From assembly GCA_027186245.1 (NCBI GenBank), contig CP114486.1, positions 2,790,001-2,854,000 of the forward strand: 64,000 nucleotides of DNA, given 5' to 3'. The notes under the pieces were generated by a model. The model did not search any database. It was given only the letters and a program-made list of their open reading frames with translations, and was not told the DNA's origin. Made by a program: the position numbers and the translations under genes. Positions 23,920 through 35,400 of the stretch are shown here, piece by piece (within the stretch, counting starts at the first letter, position 1; the number at the start of each line of letters is the position of its first letter). The stretch is from Coriaria nepalensis. Taxonomy: Eukaryota > Streptophyta > Magnoliopsida > Cucurbitales > Coriariaceae.

Positions 23920-25463
23920 CATATTAATTCGTTACCAGCCCCTTCTTTGGGTTCTATCAATGGCATAAGCTAGAGGGAACATTGAATCATTGGCATTCCG
24001 ACTGACAACAACTACTAACTCTCCCTTAAAAACACTCGTTAAGAAGCATCCATCTATACCAATAACAGGTCTACATGCAGCCTAAACCCATCCTCATGGC
24101 TGGAAAAGATACAAACATCCGCTAGAATTTCGGTGAAAGTCCAATGCCGGGAGAAGCACATGCAGCTCAACGTTGACACCGGGGTTAGTCTTCTTAAGGG
24201 TTTTCTTGAGTCATACACTCTTGCATATTGCGTCCCTTCTTTATCTTCCATTTTTTCCTTTTCTAATTTTATGGCTCTATACAGTTGGTTGTTTCCTGTG
24301 AACAGTAGTGAGACCCCATCTTTTCTTAACCTCTTTTTCAACATCAACATGCTTCATGTTTGGTTTGACTCTAAAGTCATGAATCAACTTTTCTGCAAGC
24401 CACCTTGAGGTTACAATGCTATTGTTGTCGTAAACCCTCAGACACTCATGCTTCAAATTTTCCGACTTTACTACCACCTGTTGTTTGTCCTGGTCCCCTT
24501 CCCAGCATAAATTCTCCAATCACAATTTTTTTATTAACACCTTACTACCACTCTATCAGGATCATTCTTCACAAACTCATACCCCTGTCTAAGGAGTAAA
24601 TCTTTACAGCCTCCCTGAACCGCACAACTGAATCAAATACTGAACCTATACTCAAATCATCATCCATAACTTTCTCTCCTTTATATGGTCTTCTATTAGT
24701 GTATGCATGAGAAACTACACAATTATCATCATCACTGCCTACAGGCGACTGCAATATATCACTCCTTCCCATTTCATTGTCATAGTTGATATCTTTAGGC
24801 AGCTCACATGAAATCATATCATCATCTTCATCTCTTGTTACCCCTCTACAGATTCTTGATTTGATAATAGTAGAAGAGGGGCAGGGCAGATGGCTGAGGA
24901 TTAGGATTTTTGAGATGGGCCTATAGAAATTATGGACCTAACCCATTTATCAATACAGAACTTGCTTTTCGTTATTGTCTCAAAGTGATCATCCAACATG
25001 TGAACCACCTCGTCCCACCACACATCAGTACTATTAGATTTGTCTGCTCGATCCTCATTACCAGATTCTCCTGCGTCCCCGACATTGTCCCTCTCACTTA
25101 GTTTATCACCCCGAGATTCTTGGGCCCCCGCTGCCTCACCTCCATCAGGTGATTATATATACAAGCTCATACACTTTAGTCCCCGATACCTGTCAATCAT
25201 GGTCAATACATCATTATCACAACCAACTATAACCTTACACCATACTTCAATAATGTACCAAGTAACCTATACCAAATATGATCACATTCCATGTACCCAA
25301 AAGTAGCACACATACGCTTGATCTCTATGTGAGATAAAAGATCAGCGTCATATGTGTCAACTGCCATACTCATTTCACCTTCCGTATAATTGCAATCATC
25401 ATCCTCTAACCACTCAAAATGACCGCCAAAATGGATCTCGAACATGAATATATTATCATTCAT
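23920..25463 (-). pseudogene. Degenerate MuDR-type transposase
   Basis: Fragments in order along the minus strand are recognisable as a MuDR transposase. The N-terminal HFGG segment comes first (25463-25227). The domain around SVVRFREAVKIYSLDRGMSL follows (24817-24569). Next are VTSRWLAEKLIHDFRV (24519-24277), QYARVYDS (about 24250) and a start of the catalytic region with GIDGCF near 24050, then MFPLAYAID near 23970. The pieces lie in different frames, with overlaps at 24277-24350 and a shift near 24060, and at least one stop falls between 24820 and 25230. The last two-thirds of the catalytic domain and any zinc knuckle are absent. Non-functional. Confidence 0.85.
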
Positions 25464-25700
25464 GTAAAAAATAATTAAAGGAAAGTTAGGTTAAAAAGAT
25501 ATAATGATTATGGCATTAGAATAATGGATAAATTATAAAGGGGAAAATTCTAATTTAAGTGTTTTCATCAACATATAAAGAAAGAATTGATAATACTAAT
25601 ATTATTCTAACCACATCTCACTTGTTGGAAATGCATTATCAAATACTTTCATCAACAATATTGCCATGTCGATTGGAATCATATCATGAAAAAAATTGCA

Positions 25701-26346
25701 TTTTCTAATTTGCAATTTTGCAGGATGTGGGAGCTAAGGTATTTTCAAGTCTTCATTTCTTACTGTCATAAGTGGAATAGACCTTAGCTGCCTCCTTCTA
25801 TCAATGGATCTCTCCTTCAATCATATTTCAGAGACGGTGAAGAGGGAGTAAAGGAAAGACGACTTGATAGAGAGAGAGGGTAAACGGTGGCTTACCGAAG
25901 ATAGATGTCGTGACTCCGGTGGTGGTTTCCGGTGCAGTGGTAAAATAGGGAGAGAAGAGTTAATTAGGATTTGGACCATTTTGATGAAGAAGGAGGTTGA
26001 GTCAAATTTCTTAATTTTAATTCTTACTTTTTTAATAAACTAAATTATTGTTTTTAAGTTGAAAACTAAATAATATTATTCAATATAACCCATAGCCCAC
26101 CCAACCTAATCAAATTACCCATAACCCACGCAAGAAAAAAAAGCTTGGAACCAAATGCTTAGGGGCATTTTTGTCCAAATATTTAAAAAAAAAGCATGTG
26201 AGAATCGCATGGCATCGGAAACAACCGTAGTTGGGGCTATTATCTAATTTAAGAATTAATGAGGGTATTTATAAAGTCTTAATAGTTGAAAGGGTCGATG
26301 TCTCACATAGGAATAGTTTAAAAGGGGTAAAAGTAAGATTCGGGCC
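25701..26346 (-). repeat. Right terminal inverted repeat of the MULE
   Basis: Reverse complement of the left arm, extending about 24 bases further out to GGTAAAAGTAAGATTCGGGCC. That terminal sequence corresponds to the ends of the small relative at 43658-44533 (GGCCAAATCTTAC), which confirms the family relationship. Confidence 0.88.
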
Positions 26347-29300
26347 AAATTAATTAGGTGTTATAGTGTATCATCACCGGTGGTCGAATCAGAAGCATGA
26401 ATGAGTACAGATGAACTTTAAAAGTAAGAAAAATGTTGAGAGGCGGGATTGAATCACTTACCTCTTAGTATTTAAACACCTAAGTTAAAAACATAGACCA
26501 TAGGACATCTCTATTGTTCAAAATCTATCCAAGATTAAATATAATTTAGAACAATCTTATTAGCCTTAAGGGATGGAGAGATGGACGCTTATCCTATCAT
26601 TCATCAATGGAGGTAGTTAGGATTGGGCAGTTAAGAGATCAGATCCTACAAGATCCATCTTAAGATACGGTTTCGTTCTCTTTTTAAGACAAGGTCTCCT
26701 TATATCACAATTTTTCTTACCTTACCATCCTTCCCCTCACATGCTCGTTCATAACTCACGCGCTTGATTCAGATCGAGTTCACGCGATGGAAAATGCTTT
26801 TAAAACACCTTTACTAAAAAAAAATTGGTCTGTGAAGAGACAGCATCATCCAGAATCAACAAGACCAATTGGAGGATGATATGTTCCTTATTGTTCTTTT
26901 GATTTTTGTTTTGATTTTTCTTAAAATTATAGCGAGTGTCGTGTCAGGTGCGGTCAAATGGGTGGTGCCAACTGGGTATGATTTGATTTGATATTAAAAG
27001 TCATAGCAAGATATGATGTTAACTTTTTGTAGAACACACTGCAGTTGCACATGGGGGCTGAGATCTGAACCAGAGAGCGTGACTCTAATCTGGACATTTT
27101 GGATTTCTGGTTGGCACATGAGGCAATAGGTAAACCGCAGGAGTTGGTTACAAATTTAAAACTGTTTTAGTACGTTATTTCAAATGTTTCATAAATAAGC
27201 TTTGAACTTGTTAGCAATTAGTCCAATGTCATGTAATTATGCAGCTGATTTTTAACATATTTATTTTTTTTGTTTTTATTATCTTTATTAATGAGAATAT
27301 TATTTATTCTCCTATTTTTTTATTTATCAAAATATTAAGAATAATATATCTTAGTATAAAATATAATCATTTCATTTTTATTAATATATCACGTAGAGAT
27401 CAACCAAATCTTATTTTTTATTTTATTTTATTTTATTTAGAATTTTTATTACTCAATCATAAATATATATCAAGCATGCAGACTAACCCGACCAACATAT
27501 TTTTTAAATGGGTCAGCAGGTTAGCTCACGGGCTTACAGGCAACTCGTACGCCCATTTACTTTTTCTAGGCATAATATGCAAACTTGTGGCAAGTATTAT
27601 ATATTTTTTTTATTAGTATAATATTAAGAATTAAAATTTATAAATAAGTGAAATAATAAATAATAAGATAATAATTTAAAACTTAAATTTAAATAATAAT
27701 TAAAAAAAATTAAAAAAATTAAAAATTATAAAATAATATTACAATATTTATTTAATTTTGAAAATAGGTGGTAGAAGATCTGAAGGTAATATGTCGTCAT
27801 CACATACGTGTGAGTTATAGTAGTGTTGCAAGTGATCATATCATTTTTCTAGTCTTACATTAAAAAGTTGTGTGCATACTAAATATTGAAAATAACTAAG
27901 ACTAAGATATTATTGAGTGTACGAATATAAATAAGAGATATATAGTATTTGTAGAAGATAAAGTATGAGAAGATTATAAAATGAAATGGGGGTATTTATT
28001 GGAAGAAATTAAAATTTTTTTTTTTATGTTTATCAATGATGTCTTTTGTTTTATAAATTTTTTTTATTGAATTATAAAATTTATTTATTTTGTCACAATA
28101 TATTTTTTGCCCAGAAATTAAAAAAAAAAAAACAAATTTTGGAGCCTCCCAAGCATGAACTTGTCGATTTGAATAAAACAAGTCAAGTTCGGCCCAATAT
28201 AAATGAGCTCGAGCGGAATATAAAACGGGCCGGATCTGACGAGATTGGATTGCCATCTGTACTCATAAATAAATAAAGAAAAGCTTTGAACTGGCCTCCT
28301 AGTGACCTAAGTGCCAACCAGATTTAGTTGAGTTGTTGAACTAATTATGGGATAATTATGGGATTTGATGCGGTATTGAAGATTCTTGAAGTAGTAGCTC
28401 TCTGGTTTGGCAAGGACTATTTATTTAAGTAATTGAGTTTGAATAATAACTTTCTTTTCATATTGGAGTAATAGTTTTCAGATCAAGTAGTTTTGGTTGG
28501 ATTCCATCTATGGATTTAGACTCAGTCTAAACTCTAGAGACCAATGGCCTAGATGATATCCAAAGCTCATTTTTGTTAACTTAGAAATAAACGGAAGTAT
28601 GCTTGGATAATCATTATTAGAAATTATGAATCTCACCTGAGAACTAATAAGTTTCGGATTTATGCCATCCGAGAAGATTTAAGCAAAGATAAGATGATGA
28701 TCTTCCAAAAGGAAAAAAAGAAAAAGAAAAAGAAAAAGAAAAAGGGGGAAGGAAGCATGAATATGTATAGGGTATTCTTGGAATGATGATATTGGACACA
28801 TCACATAACATAACCAAACATGTTTGAACTAGAGATATTGAAGGTGATATTGCATGATATCCAATTGGTCATTTTATGTATTGACCAATTGGATTAATGA
28901 AAAAATGGCATGAAACAAATTAGATCCACTGTATTAAAGGCATGAATAGGAATACAGATTTGCCAACACATGAATAGGAATAAAATGTGACCTTCAAAAC
29001 ATAATTAGTTACATAAAATGAAATGGAGCGCAGCATGTGATTTCTTAATTTCAATGCTTAGGAGGAGCCTCCACTGCACTGCACTGCACTGCCCGGCAGG
29101 CGCCGTAGCAACACTGACTGTAAAAGCATAAAAGACATGCATCATCAGTATTCAGAAGAAAATCAAGAACAGCATAAATGTCTAGTACGGTCTTATATCT
29201 GTATGCTGATTTCTGACACACCTGTTTGTGTTACTGGTCGAGAGAAATTCTTGGCGGATCGACGGTCACGATTTTTGTTTTCTTCAGAAAAGAAAAAAGA

Positions 29301-30473
29301 ACCTAAAAAGAAGGTTGGTCCATCATATCACCATCTCCTATTGAGTGTGTTTGGAGGTTTCTAAACTACTTGTTGGTTACTAAAAAGTTTCCAACAAGAC
29401 AATATCATATTTAAACATTGATTTGACCGCATCTCTGTTCTCTTATCTCTACTAAAAGTACTGAAATACCCTTCTTCAGCTCTCTGTCTGCCGGACAAAT
29501 TGTTATAATGAGGACACAATTGTAATTTTGCAGAGGGTGAGCTTGTACATTTTTCCTTTAAAAAAAAATTAAAAAGGAATTATTTTTTTGAATAGGGGAT
29601 AGAGCCAAAAAGAGTGCATGTGCAGAAAGCAATTTACCTGCTGCAGCACCACCGTTTAAAGGAGATTAAATTACACGTCGCTTTCAAATCCTTAATCAAA
29701 TTATATCAAGTCTCTTTAATTACACACCAAGGAAATTTTTTTGCATGAAAATGAGTTTACTCAATCGTAATTATAACTAATGAGATAATTAATGATGTAC
29801 CGCGGTAAATAAAAAATGAGAATTTATTATTATTTTTATAATTTAATAAATATAATATAATACTTAATTACACTATAATAATAATAAATAAATAAATTTT
29901 AAAAAATGATATTTGAAAGACGAAAACAGCTGTTAACCATCGAATTTAACATTGCAGACAAGACAGGAAGAAAAGGCAGGTTTGCGTACAAGGTTTATTT
30001 AGAACATAACTTACATTGAAACCAGTAGAAATCTGACAAGTCAAATGTATGTTTTAGCAATGTTTGACCACATGTAATTGTAGGTTAAGTCGTTGTTAGT
30101 TAATTAATTTAACAAGGAGATGGAGACTCCAATGCCGATAATCACGCTATTCAATCTCGTACGTAACTCATATACATGACTCGTAATGTAAGCGCCTAAT
30201 AATTGTAGTAGAAGGCTGCGTTACTTTATTCAATATAAGGTAGAAGTCGATAATAAATGTTATAAGTTTGAAAAAGAAAAAAAAGTAGCATAAATAGGAG
30301 TAGTGAGTGATTTTGATATTAGTCAGAAAAAGAAGGAGATGTGGGGGGGGGGAACATGTCTCACTATGAATCATGAATTATGTTTCCCTTACTTAGTTTC
30401 TACCTGTCATATGTAACATTAATTATTTCGAAAAATATAAATATTAATTTTTAAAAATAAATAATGAATTTTG

Positions 30474-30547
<74 letters not shown>

Positions 30548-30840
30548 CGGCTAATAGGCGAAGCTTGCATGGGGGGGGGGGGGGATCTTAGGAGTTTATA
30601 AAATCAAAATACAAATTATTATTATTATTATTATTATTATTTTATTATATTTTAATTTTAAATTTTAAATTATCTAACTTTCTCTCTTTTTTTGAATTTA
30701 CATTGTTCAATATTATTTCAAAACCGCTTTTCCACCAAAATTCTACTCTGCGTATTTCTTCTGTCTTAGAAAAAGTATTTAGAAAAAGGTTAGTTGCGAT
30801 AGTGTGCCTGCCTAAGTAACCCGTCCAAAATTTCTATATA
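26347..30840. other. Intergenic region, repeat-rich
   Basis: About 4.5 kb without a supported gene. A 12-bp perfect inverted pair TCTGGTTGGCAC / GTGCCAACCAGA (27106-27117 and 28311-28322) brackets 1.2 kb of very AT-rich sequence with GC-rich islands at 27500-27555 and 28140-28245, perhaps an old non-autonomous DNA element. Also seen are GAAAAA repeats at 28708-28742, a CACTG repeat at 29072-29092, and a compound microsatellite close to the expansin gene. Confidence 0.5.
30475..30584. repeat. Compound microsatellite (TA)n(GA)n plus a 14-G run
   Basis: A TA run of about 20 bp (30475-30495) passes directly into an uninterrupted GA run of about 46 bp (30496-30542). A homopolymer of 14 G lies at 30571-30584. 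All of it is within 600 bp upstream of the expansin start. GA runs can act as GAGA-type elements. Their length is likely to vary between individuals. Confidence 0.95.
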
Positions 30841-31067
30841 TACAGCCCTGCACTCCTTCAAACTTCATCATCCATTCACAAATTCTATTATTCTTTACCT
30901 CAACCATTCAATCTTCAAGTAATTTATCTGTTCTTGTTTCTTTTATCATATTAGATCTATAAGTTTAAGAGACAGAACATAGAAAACTTAAAACAATTTT
31001 ACTTGCAGGAAACATTTGACTAGAAAATGCTGATGAGAATTTCGGTTCTGTTTTTCAGGCTAGTAAA
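30832..31067 (+). promoter_or_regulatory. Core promoter and split 5' UTR of the expansin gene
   Basis: A TATA box (TCTATATATACAG, near 30834) is followed by a leader. A plausible leader donor is at 30918 (TTCAA followed by gtaatt), with the acceptor at 31058 (GTTTTTCAG), leaving nine leader bases before the ATG. The splice is predicted from signal strength only. Confidence 0.5.
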
Positions 31068-32054
31068 ATGGCTCTGCTTGCTCTGCTATTGGTGGCTTTT
31101 CTAGCAATGGTTTCTTCTGCTCATGGGTACGGCGGAGGAGGGTGGGTTAACGCTCACGCCACCTTCTACGGCGGTAGTGATGCCTCTGGCACAATGGGTA
31201 TGCATAAAGCTATCTCATTTCTTACTCAACTGTAAAATGAAGGCCTCCTTCTGCTGATTTAGTTGTTTTTTGTTTTTCTGTTCGTTTTCATTTTGAAGGT
31301 GGAGCTTGTGGATATGGAAATCTATACAGCCAAGGCTACGGCACAAACACAGCTGCTCTAAGTACTGCTCTGTTCAACAGTGGCTTAAGCTGTGGGTCCT
31401 GCTATGAAATCAAGTGCGTAAATGACCGCAAATGGTGCCTCCCCGGTTCCATTGTCGTTACAGCTACCAACTTCTGTCCGCCCAACAACGCCTTGCCCAA
31501 CAACGCCGGCGGTTGGTGCAACCCGCCTCAGCATCATTTTGACCTCTCACAACCCGTTTACCAGCACATTGCTCAGTACAGAGCCGGTATCGTCCCTGTT
31601 ACCTACAGAAGGTACCCAACAAAAAAATAAACATTGAAACATTTGACTTAAATATCAATTTTTTTCACATTTCTCCATTTGTGTATCTCAAACCACTAAT
31701 CTTATTTTTTTTTTGTGGGTTAATCTTTTTTGATATTTTTGATGTAGGGTGCCTTGTAACAGAAAGGGAGGTATAAGGTTCACAATCAACGGTCATTCTT
31801 ACTTCAACTTGGTGTTGATCACTAATGTTGGTGGAGCAGGTGACGTGCACAGTGTTGCCGTTAAAGGGTCGAGAACTGGATGGCAAGCAATGTCCAGAAA
31901 CTGGGGTCAGAATTGGCAAAGCAACAGCTATCTCAACGGACAAAGTTTGTCGTTTAAGGTCACTACTAGCGACGGCAGGACTGTGGTCTCCTACAACGCG
32001 GCTCCTGCTGGGTGGTCCTTCGGGCAAACTTTTAGTGGTGCCCAATTCCATTAG
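31068..32054 (+). CDS. EXPA1: Alpha-expansin, EXPA1/EXPA10 type
   Basis: Three exons: 31068-31197, 31299-31611 and 31748-32054, giving about 249 residues, the usual size. A signal peptide (about 1-20, ending VSSAHG) directs it to the cell wall. The first domain is the six-stranded double-psi barrel, with HATFYGG, the [17 protein letters not shown] segment, the conserved cysteines and the HFDLS motif. The second is the grass-pollen-allergen-like cellulose-binding domain with SRNWGQNW and the C-terminal [10 protein letters not shown]. The alpha-specific insertion [11 protein letters not shown] is present, and the beta-expansin features are not. Expansins loosen walls by disrupting cellulose-xyloglucan contacts without hydrolysis. 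Intron positions are standard for the family. The symbol reflects the closest Arabidopsis group, not proven orthology. Confidence 0.96.
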
Positions 32055-32759
32055 CCCCATCTTATTACTGTATGGGTCTAGTAATATAATATATATAGTG
32101 TTATATAAGTTAGTAATTACTATTTATTTAAAAGTCAGTGTGACTCATTTAGAAGTATACTATATAGTAGGGTCGTTTTATTAGGGGTGCCTAGATTTTG
32201 AAAAAAAGGGCTTGTTTTATAAATTTGCTCTTTTTTGTTGTAGTGGGTTTTTTTTTTTCTTTTTCTTTTTTTCATGTTTTTTTTGGCCTTTTTCTCCTCT
32301 TGGGAAAAATGGCAGGAGGTTGCAGAGGTGGGGATTTTACCACCCGCTAGTGTTATATGTTCGAGTTAAAAAAACTTGAATTAGGGTTTGGTCTTATTAT
32401 TTTGGAATCTTGTGATGTAAAAGGGTCATTGAATTGACTATTCAGCTCTTTTGGGCTGAGTTACTCTGGCCTTTTATTTTGTTGGAATGTAATGGTTGAC
32501 TATTTCTTTAGTGTACAATTCATGTGTCTTAAGTAGTTTTCTACTATATCACTGTTTTCAATGGGCCACCTAAAACATAATATTTTGAGGCCCAAACATC
32601 ACTGTACGACGAGTGGATATGATATTTGCAGTTAAGATATAAGATATGTATAGAGTAGTTTTCCCTAAACGACTATTTAGATGGGCCACCTAAAACATTA
32701 CGTTTCGAAGCCCAAACATTACACTAAAATAGAATCGGATGGACAGAAGATTGGACCTA
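32055..32759. other. 3' flank of the expansin gene with a 120-bp direct repeat
   Basis: Contains the expansin 3' UTR and a diverged duplication with a period of 120 bp: ATGGGCCACCTAAAACAT plus a following GCCCAAACAT occur at 32561-32600 and 32681-32719. No gene is seen. Confidence 0.6.
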
Positions 32760-33058
32760 GAATTTGGGAGGTGCCAGCACCTTTTGAAGTTTTAGATGAG
32801 CTATGGAACATGAACCTATGTTTGCTATAAGAAAACTCATATACCATTTGAAAAATTCACAGATTTTTTGGCAGATGCACAAGGATAATAAGTATCTAAC
32901 TTAGAAACATCAAAGGTCATATGTTCCCTGGCACCAGTATTAATTATCGAAGTCAGTATGTAGAAAATCTCTATGAGAAGTTTTGGAGATCGTACCTGCA
33001 AAACTAACAGTTGGAGTAGAAGCAGTCCCAACATTTTCTTAGAAGCTTCAATATTTGC

Positions 33059-33968
33059 TTATATTGATCTGCAGTTAAGGCATGAACAACAATGGGAGGA
33101 CTTGCTGGAGGTGCAGCTGTGTTTGTGACATCCCCTAGAACTTGAGATGATTGATTTGAAGCTGGTTTGTAGAAACCGCCGTTTACTGAACTGACTCCCT
33201 CTAGTATCTATAGGATTATTATTTGTAAAAAATGCACTAGTATCGCTAGTGTTGAGTGCTGGATTAGGATTCAAAATCAATCCTATTTGACTCTCATCAT
33301 AATACACCATTGCATATGCATCATTCAAATCAGGCAATGGTTTCATCAACAATATTTAGCTCCTTATGCCCCCATAATTTTCATTCAAACCGATCAAAAA
33401 TTGCAAAGGCCTCGGATGACTTTCATTTGCGGCATTTAGTCGAATACATTCAGCGTACTTCTCAATCATCACCATTGAATCAAATTTGTCCCACAAACAT
33501 TTTAACGTATCATAGTAGAAAGATACATCACTAGTTCTTTGAGTTAACGTGACCTTCCTATGTATTGCAAAAATTCTAGGGCAATTGATTTTGTCAAATC
33601 TCTCCTTAATTGATGAAGCATTCATAGACTACTCCCTTAACTAATCATTTAGCTACACTTTTCATGAACCAAGAAAGGTTAATCGCATCACAACGCTCCA
33701 ATGGATTTATCAAAATTGTATTCTTTGTAGGTCTAGGTACGGTTCCATTAAGAAAACCTAATTTGTTCTTAGCACAAAGTGCAAGTCTCATAGATCTACT
33801 CCATAATGCATAATTTTCACTTCCAGTCAATTTGAAAGAAATTAAGGGAGTACATGTTGTGTTTGATGCATGCAAATAAAATGGATTAGTAAAATCGATC
33901 ACATTTGAATTTTGAGAGCCTTATTCATTTACTGTGGTGACATAAGTAGAAGGTAGACGAGCTGCCAT
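33059..33968 (-). pseudogene. Broken copia gag region
   Basis: A start codon at 33968 opens a short frame that soon stops. The next pieces carry the gag signature of copia elements (KLTGSENYALWSRSMRLAL near 33830-33780, a WDKFDS segment near 33480 and a FLIGLNENYGGIRS segment near 33380). They are spread over three frames with stops between them. Confidence 0.8.
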
Positions 33969-34094
33969 TGTCAAGCTGGTGAAGCTTCAGGGAGAAAGAA
34001 ACATCGAAAGAATTCACAGATGCAAGATGAATCGATCAAAGATCAGAATAAATCGAGAAGAATCATGTGGAAACGAGTTGAATCAACCTAAAAA

Positions 34095-34107
34095 GGATCT
34101 GATACCA
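34095..34107 (-). other. Primer binding site (initiator tRNA-Met type)
   Basis: On the minus strand TGGTATCAGATCC follows the LTR end directly. TGGTATCAGAGC is the sequence complementary to the 3' end of plant initiator tRNA-Met used by copia elements. One or two positions have drifted. Confidence 0.8.
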
Positions 34108-34322
34108 TGTTAATCCTGGAATCATAGGGAGATAAAATGAAACAGAGAGAGAGGGAGAAGTTGTAATCTTTTATATTCATAAGAGAGAAAGATTAAAAAC
34201 TATTTATGTGAATAGCTATAATGCTGACTCACTATAACTACTTAACAGAAAGATTACTAACTACTGTGATGCCACGTATACATTACAACTCAAAAATACA
34301 TCTCAACATATATGTTTTAACA
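34108..34322 (-). repeat. Copia long terminal repeat, 215 bp
   Basis: Bounded by TGTTA and TAACA, the usual TG...CA termini, and carrying a purine-rich segment (AGAGAGAGAGGGAGAAG) near the end. The adjoining primer binding site confirms that this is the 5' LTR of a leftward element. Confidence 0.8.
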
Positions 34323-35400
34323 CACGTTCATCTTAATATATGTATATCTATTACCATCATTATATGTATATATATTATCTCGTAGTGGCTCAACATTTTA
34401 AGCTACAAAGCGTAGTCGGTTGAATAATCGTCTTACAATACTTTACTTTTAACTTCGCAAGCATCTTTCTATAATACAGGACTTCTGACATCATCGTTCA
34501 TTCAATCTAATTTGTTTTAATCATATAGTTTATATCATCTCGAATGTTCACAGTTTTTTGAATAATATATCTTAAATATCGAAAAATTTCACACTCTGAG
34601 ACTTCTCAGCCATGAATTACCTCTCCTTTAAAATTTGAGATTAACATTTTAAGCAATTAATTTTAAAACTCTTATTTTCTAAAGTCTTATGTCATTTATC
34701 TAATTTTCGACTTACACTTTATCTAATTTAATTAATTATGAACATACACTATAATACTCCATCCTAAATGTGTTTCGTCAGCTTATCTATAATCAAAGTA
34801 AAAAAGTATGAATTTAAAACCGACTCTTAATGAAATCCTATTATAATATGAAATTCACTAAACATCTCACATGCTGACCTAATACTAATTATAATCACTT
34901 TATATATATCCTTAATAATATCAATATAATATTGAACCACATTATTATTTCAAAATACTTACCAAATTATTTTCTTAAATACTTTATTATAAATTTTCTT
35001 TAAATCAATAAATATTATAATGAAGAAAATATATTAATTATTTTCTCTCTTTAATAAATTTAAGAAATTATTTAAGGTTTCATTTATAAAAGTGACCAAC
35101 TTTTTTTTAGATTTGCTTATATATATTAAAACAAAAAAAAAAGGTCTCACTTTTTTTCAAATGTATATATTTAGTGGGAAAAATAAGTAAATAAACCCTC
35201 CGTACTTTTGACTTTCAACATTTCATTACTGATAGCATATTGTATAGAAGAGCTCCAAATTCCTAGGCTCGGAGTGTTTTAATTATATCTTCTTGTCTTT
35301 TTTCTCTTGGCCACAACTGGAAACTGGATTCAAGCAATATGACAGTAACTGGTTACAAAAAAATATCCAAAATGTATTGTCAAGTAATGTATATAGCATC
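34323..35400. other. AT-rich intergenic region
   Basis: About 1.1 kb downstream of the GMC gene, strongly AT-rich. Nothing recognisable. Confidence 0.6.

Larger units (their letters stand above)
23182..26346 (-). mobile_element. Mutator-like element (MULE) with long terminal inverted repeats
   Basis: About 3.17 kb, bounded by inverted repeats of roughly 620-645 bp (23182-23802 and 25701-26346) that match almost base for base when one is reverse-complemented. Between them lies a decayed MuDR-type transposase on the minus strand. The right outer end reads GGCCCGAATCTTAC from outside inward. The matching 24 or so terminal bases are absent at the left end, which starts inside the repeat at TTAAACTATTCC. 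No 9-bp target duplication can therefore be recognised. The missing end and the broken transposase suggest the copy cannot move by itself. Confidence 0.88.
32760..34322 (-). mobile_element. Truncated Ty1/copia retrotransposon with one LTR
   Basis: Read leftward: an LTR (34322-34108), a tRNA-Met-type primer binding site directly next to it, a gag region with several frame breaks (about 33968-33059), and a degraded start of the protease region near 32920, where the catalytic aspartate of the DTGA motif appears as Asn (INTGA). Integrase, reverse transcriptase and the second LTR are absent. The element ends near 32760 without a clear boundary. Non-functional relic. Confidence 0.85.

Noticed and set aside
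29137..29364. 75-residue ORF with a Lys-rich tail
   Set aside because: No recognisable family, no neighbouring exons that extend it, and isolated in repeat-rich spacer.
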